DNA of 6,521 nucleotides from positions 1-6,521 of the forward strand of contig CAIYWM010000246.1 of NCBI GenBank assembly GCA_903929895.1, written 5' to 3'. The notes below the pieces were generated by a model, which was not told the origin of the DNA, ran no database searches, and worked only from the letters and a program-made list of their open reading frames with translations. Positions 1 through 5,356 of the stretch are shown in pieces; position 1 is the first letter of the stretch; each line of letters begins with the position of its first letter. The translations under genes were made by a program, and so were the position numbers. Origin of the DNA: an uncultured Alphaproteobacteria bacterium (GTDB lineage Bacteria; Pseudomonadota; Alphaproteobacteria; Reyranellales; Reyranellaceae).

Positions 1-1224
1 CACGCCAAGGCGGCGGGCGTGCCGATCATCGTGGCCATCAACAAGATGGACAAGCCGGGCGCCGACGCGAGCCGCGTGCAGAACGAACTGCTGCGCGAGG
101 AGATCCAGGTCGAAGCGCTTGGCGGCGACGTCCAGTCGATCGAGGTTTCGGCGACCAAGCGGATGAACCTCGACAAGCTCGAGGAAGCCATCCTGCTGCA
201 GGCCGAAGTGCTCGAACTCAAGGCCAATCCCGGGCGTGCCGCCGACGGTGTCGTGATCGAAGCCAAGCTCGATCCGGGCCGCGGTTCGGTCGCCACGGTG
301 CTGGTCCAGCGCGGCACCCTCAAGGTCGGCGACGTCATCGTCGCCGGCGCGGTCTGGGGTCGCGTGCGTCGTCTCGTCGACGACCACGCACAGCAGGTCG
401 AGAGCGCGGGCCCGGCCTTCCCGGTCGAGGTCCTCGGCCTTGCCGGCACGCCGCTGGCGGGTGACGAATTCCACGTCGTGGAAAGCGAAGCACGCGCGCG
501 CGAGATCTCCGATTTCCGCGTCCGTCGCGATCGCCAGAACGAGCTCGCTCGCGTCGCGGGCGGCCGCGGCACGCTCGAGGAGATGATCAAGGGCATTCGC
601 GAGGGCACGGCCAAGGAACTGCCGGTGCTGATCAAGGCGGACGTGCAGGGCTCGGCGGAAGCGCTGGCCGGTGCGCTGGGTCGCCTCGGCACGGAGAAGG
701 TCATCACCCGTGTCGTCTACAGCGGCGTCGGCGGCATCAGCGAAGCCGATATGACGCTGGCCAAGGCGTCGGGCGCGCTGATCATCGGCTTCAACGTGCG
801 TGCGAACCCGCAGGCCCGCGAGATCGCCAAGCGCGACAAGGTCGACATCCGCTACTACTCGATCATCTACAAGGTGACCGAGGACATGCAGGCGCTGATG
901 GTCGGCCTCCTCGACCCGACCTACAAGGAGACCCTGGTCGGCAACGCGCAGATCCGCGAAGTCTTCAAGGTCACCAAGTCCGGCAACGTCGCCGGCTGCA
1001 TGGTCACCGATGGCAAGGTCACGCGTGGCAACAAGGTTCGCCTGTTGCGCGACAATATCGTGATCCACGAGGGCACGCTGAAGAGCCTGCGTCGCTTCAA
1101 GGACGAAGTGAAGGAAGTGCAGCACGGCTTCGAGTGCGGCATGGCCTTCGAGAACTACGAAGACATGAAGGTCGGCGACATCGTCGAATGCTTCGACGTC
1201 GAGCAGGTCCAGGCGACCCTGTAG
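1..1224 (+). CDS. infB: Translation initiation factor IF2, C-terminal part (5' end outside window)
   Basis: IF2 is the cytoplasmic GTPase that brings fMet-tRNA to the 30S subunit and promotes subunit joining. The reading frame is open from base 1, and 407 residues are visible. The window enters late in the G domain: the G4 motif NKMD is at visible residues 14-17 and the G5-like SATK at 50-53, so the P-loop and switch regions lie upstream. The beta-barrel domain II follows (about 82-165, with the stretch [19 protein letters not shown]), then a charged linker helix. Domain III begins near [18 protein letters not shown] (about 205). The C-terminal fMet-tRNA-binding barrel runs from about 306 and includes the [11 protein letters not shown] segment. 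The C-terminus is intact and ends in two adjacent in-frame stops, TAG then TAA (1222-1227). It is first of the visible cluster and is probably co-transcribed with rbfA. The assignment is secure; full length and start cannot be seen. Confidence 0.98.
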   Translation, partial: HAKAAGVPIIVAINKMDKPGADASRVQNELLREEIQVEALGGDVQSIEVSATKRMNLDKLEEAILLQAEVLELKANPGRAADGVVIEAKLDPGRGSVATVLVQRGTLKVGDVIVAGAVWGRVRRLVDDHAQQVESAGPAFPVEVLGLAGTPLAGDEFHVVESEARAREISDFRVRRDRQNELARVAGGRGTLEEMIKGIREGTAKELPVLIKADVQGSAEALAGALGRLGTEKVITRVVYSGVGGISEADMTLAKASGALIIGFNVRANPQAREIAKRDKVDIRYYSIIYKVTEDMQALMVGLLDPTYKETLVGNAQIREVFKVTKSGNVAGCMVTDGKVTRGNKVRLLRDNIVIHEGTLKSLRRFKDEVKEVQHGFECGMAFENYEDMKVGDIVECFDVEQVQATL

Positions 1225-1232
1225 TAAAGTTC

Positions 1233-1254
1233 CCTCCCCCGTCAGCGGGGGAGG
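1233..1254 (+). repeat. Perfect GC-rich hairpin in the infB–rbfA gap
   Basis: The left arm CCTCCCCCG (1233-1241) and right arm CGGGGGAGG (1246-1254) pair perfectly over 9 bp around the tetraloop TCAG. No T-run follows, so this is not a standard intrinsic terminator, and rbfA begins only 22 bases downstream. The right arm resembles a Shine-Dalgarno sequence but is locked in the stem and lies too far from the rbfA start to serve it. Palindromes of this composition occur as dispersed intergenic repeats in some GC-rich proteobacteria, so it may be one copy of such a family. It could alternatively protect or mark an mRNA end between infB and rbfA. The pairing is seen directly; the role is inferred. 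Confidence 0.7.
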
Positions 1255-1276
1255 TGAGAGACAAGAGGAAAGCCCC

Positions 1277-1684
1277 ATGTCGCGACGTCGCGCGTCCGAC
1301 AAAGAAAATCGCGCTCCCGGCCAGCGTCAGCTGCGCGTCGGCGAGGAGATCCGCCATCTGTTGGCCGATCTCCTCGAACGGGGAAACATGCGCGATCCGG
1401 ACCTGCGCGACGCCACGATCACCGTGACGTCGGTCGATATCAGCCCCGACCTGCGCAACGCCACCGCCTACGTGATGCCGCTGGGCGGCGGGGACAAGGA
1501 ACGGCTGCTCGCCGCGCTGCGACGGGCGGCGCCGTGGTTCCGCGGCCGGGTCAGCGAGAAGGCGGGCCTGCGCACTGCTCCCGAGATCCGCTTCGCGATC
1601 GATCGCACCTTCGACGAGGCCGACAAGATCGGCGCCCTGCTGCGCCGGCCCGACGTCGCCCGCGACATCAAGGACGACGATTGA
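1277..1684 (+). CDS. rbfA: 30S ribosome-binding factor A
   Basis: RbfA is a small KH-fold protein that binds immature 30S subunits and helps mature the 16S rRNA 5' end; in E. coli it is needed for cold adaptation. The 135-residue length is normal for the family. Family signatures are the N-terminal helix RVGEEIRHLLADLL (20-33), the strand-turn segment TSVDISPDLRNATAYV (51-66), and LRTAPEIRFAID (98-109) towards the end. The ATG is preceded by AGAGG (1264-1268) at 8-base spacing, which supports this start. The N-terminus is basic, and the C-terminus ends in an acidic IKDDD tail. It lies 52 bp after infB, and no separate promoter is evident, so co-transcription is likely. The last 17 bp overlap the 3' end of the opposite-strand gene. 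In many genomes truB follows directly; here it does not. Confidence 0.95.
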   Translation: MSRRRASDKENRAPGQRQLRVGEEIRHLLADLLERGNMRDPDLRDATITVTSVDISPDLRNATAYVMPLGGGDKERLLAALRRAAPWFRGRVSEKAGLRTAPEIRFAIDRTFDEADKIGALLRRPDVARDIKDDD

Positions 1685-3899
1685 GGTAATACTCGTCGCG
1701 CGGAAAGAAATCCGTGTTGGGTGAAGGCGTCGGCACGGTCCTGCCATCGTTCAGCACCTCGACCTTCTTTTCCTCGAACCACCTGGCCAATTCGGCCTCG
1801 TCGATCCGCGCCGCCTTCAGGTGCGCCGTCACGTCGGGCCGCGCCAGCAGCGCGGCAATCTTCTCGCGGCTGTAGGGAATGGGCCGGTCGCTCCCCAGCA
1901 TCGCCGGATGAACCATGGTGACGTAGGGAAAGACCGAGCGGAAGGTCGCGACCGAACGCTCGGTCGGCGCCCATTGGACGTAGATGCCACCCGGCGCCAG
2001 CTTGGCTCTCACCTGCTCGAAGAACTCGCGGCTGTTCAGCAGGCCCGACAGCGCGGTCTTGGGCAGGATGGCGTCGGCCTCGATCACGTCGTAGCGCACC
2101 GGATCGAGCGCCAGCGAATGACGGCCGTCGGCGACCGTTACGTCGAAGCGCTTGCTCGAGAGCAGCTCGTCGACCCCCGATTTGCCGCCGGCAGCGGTGT
2201 AGCTCTTCAGCGTCTCGATCACCGGCGCCACGATCTCGATCACCTTCACCTTCTCCGTCGCGGGATGGAGCCCCGCCGCATAGGGCGTTCCGCCGGTGCC
2301 GGAGCCGATCACCAGCACGCGCCGGGGCGTGCCGTGGGTCAGCGGGCCGATGGCGCCGAGATAGGAATGGACGGTGTCGAAGGGCAGCCGGCTTTGCGAA
2401 TGGCCCTGGATGTAAAGCCGGCCATCCACTTTGCTGGCGCCGCTGTCCGACATCTTGAGCAGGCTGAGGCCGGTCTTGTCCTCGGCGACGATGGCCTGCT
2501 CGGTGGTGAGCCCGTGCAGGCGGCGCCAGAAGGCCTCGCCGCCCGGAAAGAACAGCAGTCCCGCCGCCAGCACCCCGGCCGGCAGCCAGGCCCAGCGCGT
2601 GGCGCGCGGTCCCGCGAACTGCAGGACCGCGAAGGCGAGGCCGATGGCGACCAACAGCTTCAGCGTGCCGGCCGTGCCTGCGAGGTCGAGCAGCAGCAGG
2701 CCGGCCACCAGGCTGCCCACGCTGTTGCCGACGATGTTGGCGAGCTGCACGAAGCCCACCCGGCTGCCCAGCCGGTCGAGGTCGCGCTGCACGGCCTTCT
2801 GCACCACCGGGAACGAGAAGCCCATGATGAACGAGGCCGGCAGCACGACGATGGCAAGCAGCAGCAGGATCAGCGCCGGATTGGCGGTGTTCGGCCCCAT
2901 GATGTCGCGGTCGACGAAGGTGGCGGGCAGGATTCCCGCGCCGATGCCGAGGTAAATGAACCAGGCGCCGGCCAGGGCCAGCGCCGTGGCGATGCCCTGC
3001 ATCAGGAAGAAGAAGCGGCGCGGGTCGGCGATGCGGTCGATGACCCGCGCGCCGACCATCAGGCCGGCGGCGTCACCCAGCAGGAACACCGTCAGCACCA
3101 GCGAGAAACTGTAACCGTTCGATTGCAGCAGCACGCCGATCAGCCGGTACCAGACGATCTGCAGGGCCACGATCAGGAAGCCGCTGATGAACACCAGCAG
3201 CGACCAGCGCCACACGACGTCGTCCGCCGTTTCAGAACTCTTCGTCCTGTTCGATCGACTCGTGTCTTCCATGTCGAGGCCGCGCGCCAGCAGGAGGCCG
3301 CCCACCGCCACCACGAGGTTGATCAGGGCGCCCAGATAGACCGCCTTGTCGAAGCCCACCGTGCCGATCAGGTACCAGCCGCCGAAGAAGGCGCCGACGC
3401 CCGCGCCCAGCGTGTTGAGGCCGTAGAGCCAGCCGATGAGCTGCGCGGAGCCCGCGATCTGGCTGACGATCGCCTTGGAGAGGAACGGCAGCGAGCAGCC
3501 CATCAGGAAGGTCGGCCACAGCAGACCCGCGAAGACGATGGCGAAGATCACGCCGCGCGATTCCGCCAGCGGCAGCAGCTCGCGATAGATCACGTCGTAG
3601 TAGAGCCACGGGCTGAGCACGGCGAAGACCGCAATGCCAACCTCGCAGATCGCGAAGGCGATGAGGGCGGCGCGGCGCGACAGGCGGTCGGCATAGAGGC
3701 CGGCGGCGAGGCTGCCGATGCCGAGACCGAGCAGGAAGGCGCCGACGACCAGCGCGGCAGCGATCGTGTCGGCGCCGGCGAACAGGCCGAGCAACCGGTG
3801 CCAGGCGGTCTGGTAGATGAGGGCGGCGGCTCCCGAGAGGAAGAACAGTCCGAACAGCGTGCCTTGCCGGACACGATCCGACTGCATTCCCGATTTCAT
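1668..3899 (-). CDS. Polytopic membrane protein with C-terminal spermidine-synthase-like domain
   Basis: This 743-residue protein resembles the family annotated as fused MFS/spermidine synthase; its substrate is unknown. The first 450 residues are very hydrophobic, with about 12 membrane segments in two halves joined by a charged loop (about 207-230). Both halves start alike: SGAAALIYQTAWHRLLG (22-38) and SGFLIVALQIVWYRLIG (239-255), each followed by a long helix and a DR-containing loop. Residues about 465-743 form a soluble Rossmann domain: glycine-rich loop VLVIGSGTGG (528-537), acidic ribose-binding position in VIEIV (E555), ADGRHSL (590-596), then YDVIEADAILP (603-613) and LAPGGIYVQW (634-643). 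The tail has PNTDFFPRDEYYLN. Residues expected for polyamine binding are altered, so spermidine synthesis is doubtful. The chosen ATG has CAGG 8 bases upstream; a TTG 12 codons earlier (3935) lacks a well-spaced site. The gene runs opposite to its neighbours. Confidence 0.88.
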   Translation of the reverse strand: MKSGMQSDRVRQGTLFGLFFLSGAAALIYQTAWHRLLGLFAGADTIAAALVVGAFLLGLGIGSLAAGLYADRLSRRAALIAFAICEVGIAVFAVLSPWLYYDVIYRELLPLAESRGVIFAIVFAGLLWPTFLMGCSLPFLSKAIVSQIAGSAQLIGWLYGLNTLGAGVGAFFGGWYLIGTVGFDKAVYLGALINLVVAVGGLLLARGLDMEDTSRSNRTKSSETADDVVWRWSLLVFISGFLIVALQIVWYRLIGVLLQSNGYSFSLVLTVFLLGDAAGLMVGARVIDRIADPRRFFFLMQGIATALALAGAWFIYLGIGAGILPATFVDRDIMGPNTANPALILLLLAIVVLPASFIMGFSFPVVQKAVQRDLDRLGSRVGFVQLANIVGNSVGSLVAGLLLLDLAGTAGTLKLLVAIGLAFAVLQFAGPRATRWAWLPAGVLAAGLLFFPGGEAFWRRLHGLTTEQAIVAEDKTGLSLLKMSDSGASKVDGRLYIQGHSQSRLPFDTVHSYLGAIGPLTHGTPRRVLVIGSGTGGTPYAAGLHPATEKVKVIEIVAPVIETLKSYTAAGGKSGVDELLSSKRFDVTVADGRHSLALDPVRYDVIEADAILPKTALSGLLNSREFFEQVRAKLAPGGIYVQWAPTERSVATFRSVFPYVTMVHPAMLGSDRPIPYSREKIAALLARPDVTAHLKAARIDEAELARWFEEKKVEVLNDGRTVPTPSPNTDFFPRDEYYLNRRP

Positions 3900-3962
3900 G
3901 CGCGCAGCCTGCCAGAACCGGTGGCTGGCGCGCAACGCCCTGTGGGCTTAAAGCCGTCCGCC
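3900..3962. promoter_or_regulatory. Divergent intergenic region between the membrane-protein gene and truB
   Basis: These 63 bases separate two divergent start codons, so they are the natural place for promoters of both genes, or for the 5' parts of their transcripts. I see no good consensus -35/-10 pair. The most AT-rich spot is GGCTTAAAGCC (3945-3955), a short inverted repeat with 5-base arms around one A. CTTAAA within it could act as a -10 for truB, which would put the transcript start almost at the truB ATG. No convincing -35 accompanies it. The truB promoter may instead lie inside the reverse-strand gene. Calling this regulatory is an inference from gene orientation. Confidence 0.4.
3908..3912 (-). 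promoter_or_regulatory. Ribosome binding site that selects the ATG start of the membrane protein
   Basis: Read on the minus strand this is GCAGG, with 8 bases between it and the ATG at 3899-3897. The match to the anti-Shine-Dalgarno is only moderate. It is still better placed than anything before the upstream TTG (3935-3933), where AGGG sits only two bases from the codon, or before the next ATG (3887-3885), where a GGGA motif abuts the codon. The hydrophobic signature starts after all three candidates, so the choice does not affect the domain assignment. Confidence 0.5.
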
Positions 3963-4868
3963 ATGGCGCGCAGGAAAAAGGGCGAGAAGGTCGACGGGTG
4001 GATCGTGCTCGACAAGCCGGTCGGGTTGGGTTCGACGCCGGCCGTAAGTCGCGTGCGCCGGCTGTTCGGCGCCCAGAAGGCGGGACACGGGGGCACGCTC
4101 GATCCGCTGGCCAGCGGGATCCTGCCGATCGCGCTCGGGGAGGCGACCAAGACCGTGCCCTTCATCATGGACGCGCGGAAGGAATACCGCTTTACCCTGC
4201 GCTTCGGCGAAGCCCGCGCGACCGAGGATGCCGAGGGCGAAATCACGGCAACCAGCGATATCCGGCCCACCGACGCCGCCATCGAAGCCGTCCTGCCGGC
4301 CTTCCTGGGCGAGATCGACCAGCGGCCGCCCGCCTACTCGGCGCTGAAAATCGACGGCAAGCGGGCCTACGATCTCGCCCGTGCCGGCGAATCAGTCGAA
4401 CTGAAACTGCGCAGGGTCCTGATAGAGCGCCTGGAGATGACCGGCCGGCCCGACAGCGACCACGCAGATTTCGTGGTCGGTTGTGGCAAGGGCACCTATA
4501 TCCGGTCCCTCGGGCGCGATCTGGCCCTGGCGCTCGGAACCGTCGGGCACCTCTCTGCCCTGCGCCGGACGGTTGTAGGACCGTTCCGGGAAGAAGGGTC
4601 CATTTCGCTTTCCAAACTGGAGGCCCTCGGGCATATTCCCGCGCTCTTCGGGGCCTTGGCTCCCGTTGCGACCGCGCTGGACGACATCCCGGCGCTGGCC
4701 ATGACGGAAGCCCAAGCGGACCGGCTGCGCCAAGGCCAGCCGGTGCTCTTGACCCGGGACGCACCTCCGTCCGGCGCACTCGTTCGCGCCGAGGTCGGCA
4801 GCAGGCTCGTGGCGTTGGTCCGTTCGGACGGCGTCGCTCTCCAGCCGGTGCGCGTGTTCAACCTTTAG
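3963..4868 (+). CDS. truB: tRNA pseudouridine(55) synthase TruB
   Basis: TruB isomerises uridine 55 in the T-loop of nearly all tRNAs to pseudouridine and also acts as a tRNA chaperone. The 301-residue length is normal (E. coli 314). The N-terminus MARRKKGEKVDGWIVLDKP is typical of alphaproteobacterial members. The catalytic aspartate is D47 in GHGGTLDPLASG (41-52), followed by GEATK (59-63). The conserved tyrosine is Y75 in KEY, RPPAYSALKIDGKRAYDLA spans 121-139, and GKGTYIRSLGRDL is at 175-187. A shorter, variable C-terminal domain follows. All catalytic positions I can place are present. No Shine-Dalgarno sequence lies before the ATG, and upstream GTG codons at 3921 and 3942 are no better. 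rpsO follows after 16 bp, so truB and rpsO are probably co-transcribed. The reverse-strand gene separates it from rbfA, its usual neighbour. Confidence 0.96.
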   Translation: MARRKKGEKVDGWIVLDKPVGLGSTPAVSRVRRLFGAQKAGHGGTLDPLASGILPIALGEATKTVPFIMDARKEYRFTLRFGEARATEDAEGEITATSDIRPTDAAIEAVLPAFLGEIDQRPPAYSALKIDGKRAYDLARAGESVELKLRRVLIERLEMTGRPDSDHADFVVGCGKGTYIRSLGRDLALALGTVGHLSALRRTVVGPFREEGSISLSKLEALGHIPALFGALAPVATALDDIPALAMTEAQADRLRQGQPVLLTRDAPPSGALVRAEVGSRLVALVRSDGVALQPVRVFNL

Positions 4869-4884
4869 TTTCAGGAGATGACCG

Positions 4885-5154
4885 ATGTCGATTACAGCCG
4901 ACCGCAAGGCGGAGCTGATCAAGACGTATGCCCAGGCCGAAGGCGACACGGGTTCGCCGGAAGTCCAGGTCGCGATCCTCAGCGAGCGTATTTCCAACCT
5001 CACCGAGCACTTCAAGGGCCACGCGAAGGACCACCATTCGCGCCGCGGTCTGCTGAAGATGGTCGGCCAGCGCCGCCGCCTGCTCGACTATCTCAAGTCG
5101 CGCGACACACAGCGCTACGCCACGTTGATCGAGCGTCTGGGTCTGCGTCGCTGA
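4885..5154 (+). CDS. rpsO: 30S ribosomal protein S15
   Basis: S15 binds early to the three-way junction of the 16S rRNA central domain and contributes to an intersubunit bridge. The 89-residue length is exactly that of E. coli S15. Conserved segments visible are [12 protein letters not shown] (21-32), [24 protein letters not shown] (48-71, including the rRNA-contacting HHSRR) and the C-terminus [14 protein letters not shown] strong AGGAG (4873-4877) sits 7 bases before the ATG; a closer ATG at 4878 is in another frame. Only 16 bp separate it from truB, and a strong intrinsic terminator follows immediately. In E. coli S15 represses its own mRNA through a pseudoknot; the short leader here leaves little room for one unless it extends into truB. 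Assignment certain. Confidence 0.99.
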   Translation: MSITADRKAELIKTYAQAEGDTGSPEVQVAILSERISNLTEHFKGHAKDHHSRRGLLKMVGQRRRLLDYLKSRDTQRYATLIERLGLRR

Positions 5155-5160
5155 TCCTTC

Positions 5161-5186
5161 GGCCCCATCCTCGGATGGGGCCTTTT
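5161..5186 (+). terminator. Intrinsic terminator after rpsO
   Basis: GGCCCCATCC (5161-5170) and GGATGGGGCC (5173-5182) are perfectly complementary. Allowing for loop geometry, this gives a 9-bp stem closed over the tetraloop CTCG, followed directly by TTTT (5183-5186). It lies 6 bases after the rpsO stop, so it should end or attenuate transcription from truB–rpsO before pnp. E. coli also has a terminator between rpsO and pnp, with some readthrough. The short four-T tract suggests termination here may likewise be partial. Confidence 0.9.
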
Positions 5187-5280
5187 CGCGTCGCGTCGCC
5201 CGGTCCCCGTGAGTTCGGCCGGCTGACGCGACTTCGCAGTAACCGGGAAGGCAGGGGCGAGAGCAAACGCCTGGCCCGGT

Positions 5281-5306
5281 CCTGTCGGCGCAAGGGCGCC
5301 GATGGG
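5281..5306 (+). promoter_or_regulatory. Potential hairpin in the pnp mRNA leader
   Basis: The core arms TCGGCGC (5285-5291) and GCGCCGA (5296-5302) pair perfectly around an AAGG loop. Two G-U pairs and two C-G pairs extend the stem outward to 5281/5306, giving 11 bp. No T-run follows, so it is not a terminator. It ends 50 bases before the pnp start. It may be an RNase III or PNPase control element by analogy with the enterobacterial pnp leader. The pairing is visible; the function is not proven. Confidence 0.5.
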
Positions 5307-5343
5307 CGGTCGCAGCCAAACGGGGGCGCGTGACCGTGATGGA

Positions 5344-5348
5344 AAGGA
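5344..5348 (+). promoter_or_regulatory. Ribosome binding site that selects the pnp start
   Basis: AAGGA lies 8 bases before the ATG at 5357. Two further in-frame ATGs are upstream, at 5339 and 5348. The first has no purine-rich site before it, and the second overlaps this motif, so 5357 is the best start. It also gives the N-terminus [14 protein letters not shown], which resembles known alphaproteobacterial PNPases. Confidence 0.7.
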
Positions 5349-5356
5349 TGAATGAG

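Larger units (their letters stand above)
5187..5356 (+). promoter_or_regulatory. Leader region upstream of pnp with potential hairpins
   Basis: This 170-base stretch holds no recognisable gene. Two potential RNA stems stand out. One pairs GTCGCGTC (5190-5197) with GACGCGAC (5225-5232). The other is a longer hairpin at 5281-5306, listed separately. With the rpsO terminator just upstream, the stretch probably contains a pnp promoter, but no confident -35/-10 pair is visible. In E. coli the pnp leader forms a stem that RNase III cleaves, and PNPase then destabilises its own mRNA; the structures here could play an equivalent part. That comparison is inference from position and pairing only. Confidence 0.5.

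Noticed and set aside
1675..1698. Inverted repeat CGACGA/TCGTCG at the rbfA–membrane-gene junction as a bidirectional terminator
   Set aside because: The stem is only 6 bp with a 12-base loop and no T-tract on either strand, so chance pairing is more likely.
3900..3935. TTG at 3935 as start of the membrane-protein gene
   Set aside because: It would add 12 residues but has no well-spaced ribosome binding site. The ATG at 3899 has CAGG at 8-base spacing and leaves the conserved first helix intact.
1821..3962. Very long plus-strand open frame of over 700 codons opposite the membrane-protein gene, running in frame into truB
   Set aside because: Its translation is low-complexity, rich in Q, E, R, A, H and D, with no family motif. 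The opposite strand has clear membrane segments and a glycine-rich nucleotide-binding loop. High GC removes stops from antisense frames, so the true truB starts at 3963.
3998..4918. Plus-strand 306-codon frame overlapping truB in another phase
   Set aside because: Its product is arginine- and proline-rich with no motifs, while truB in the other frame carries all the family signatures.
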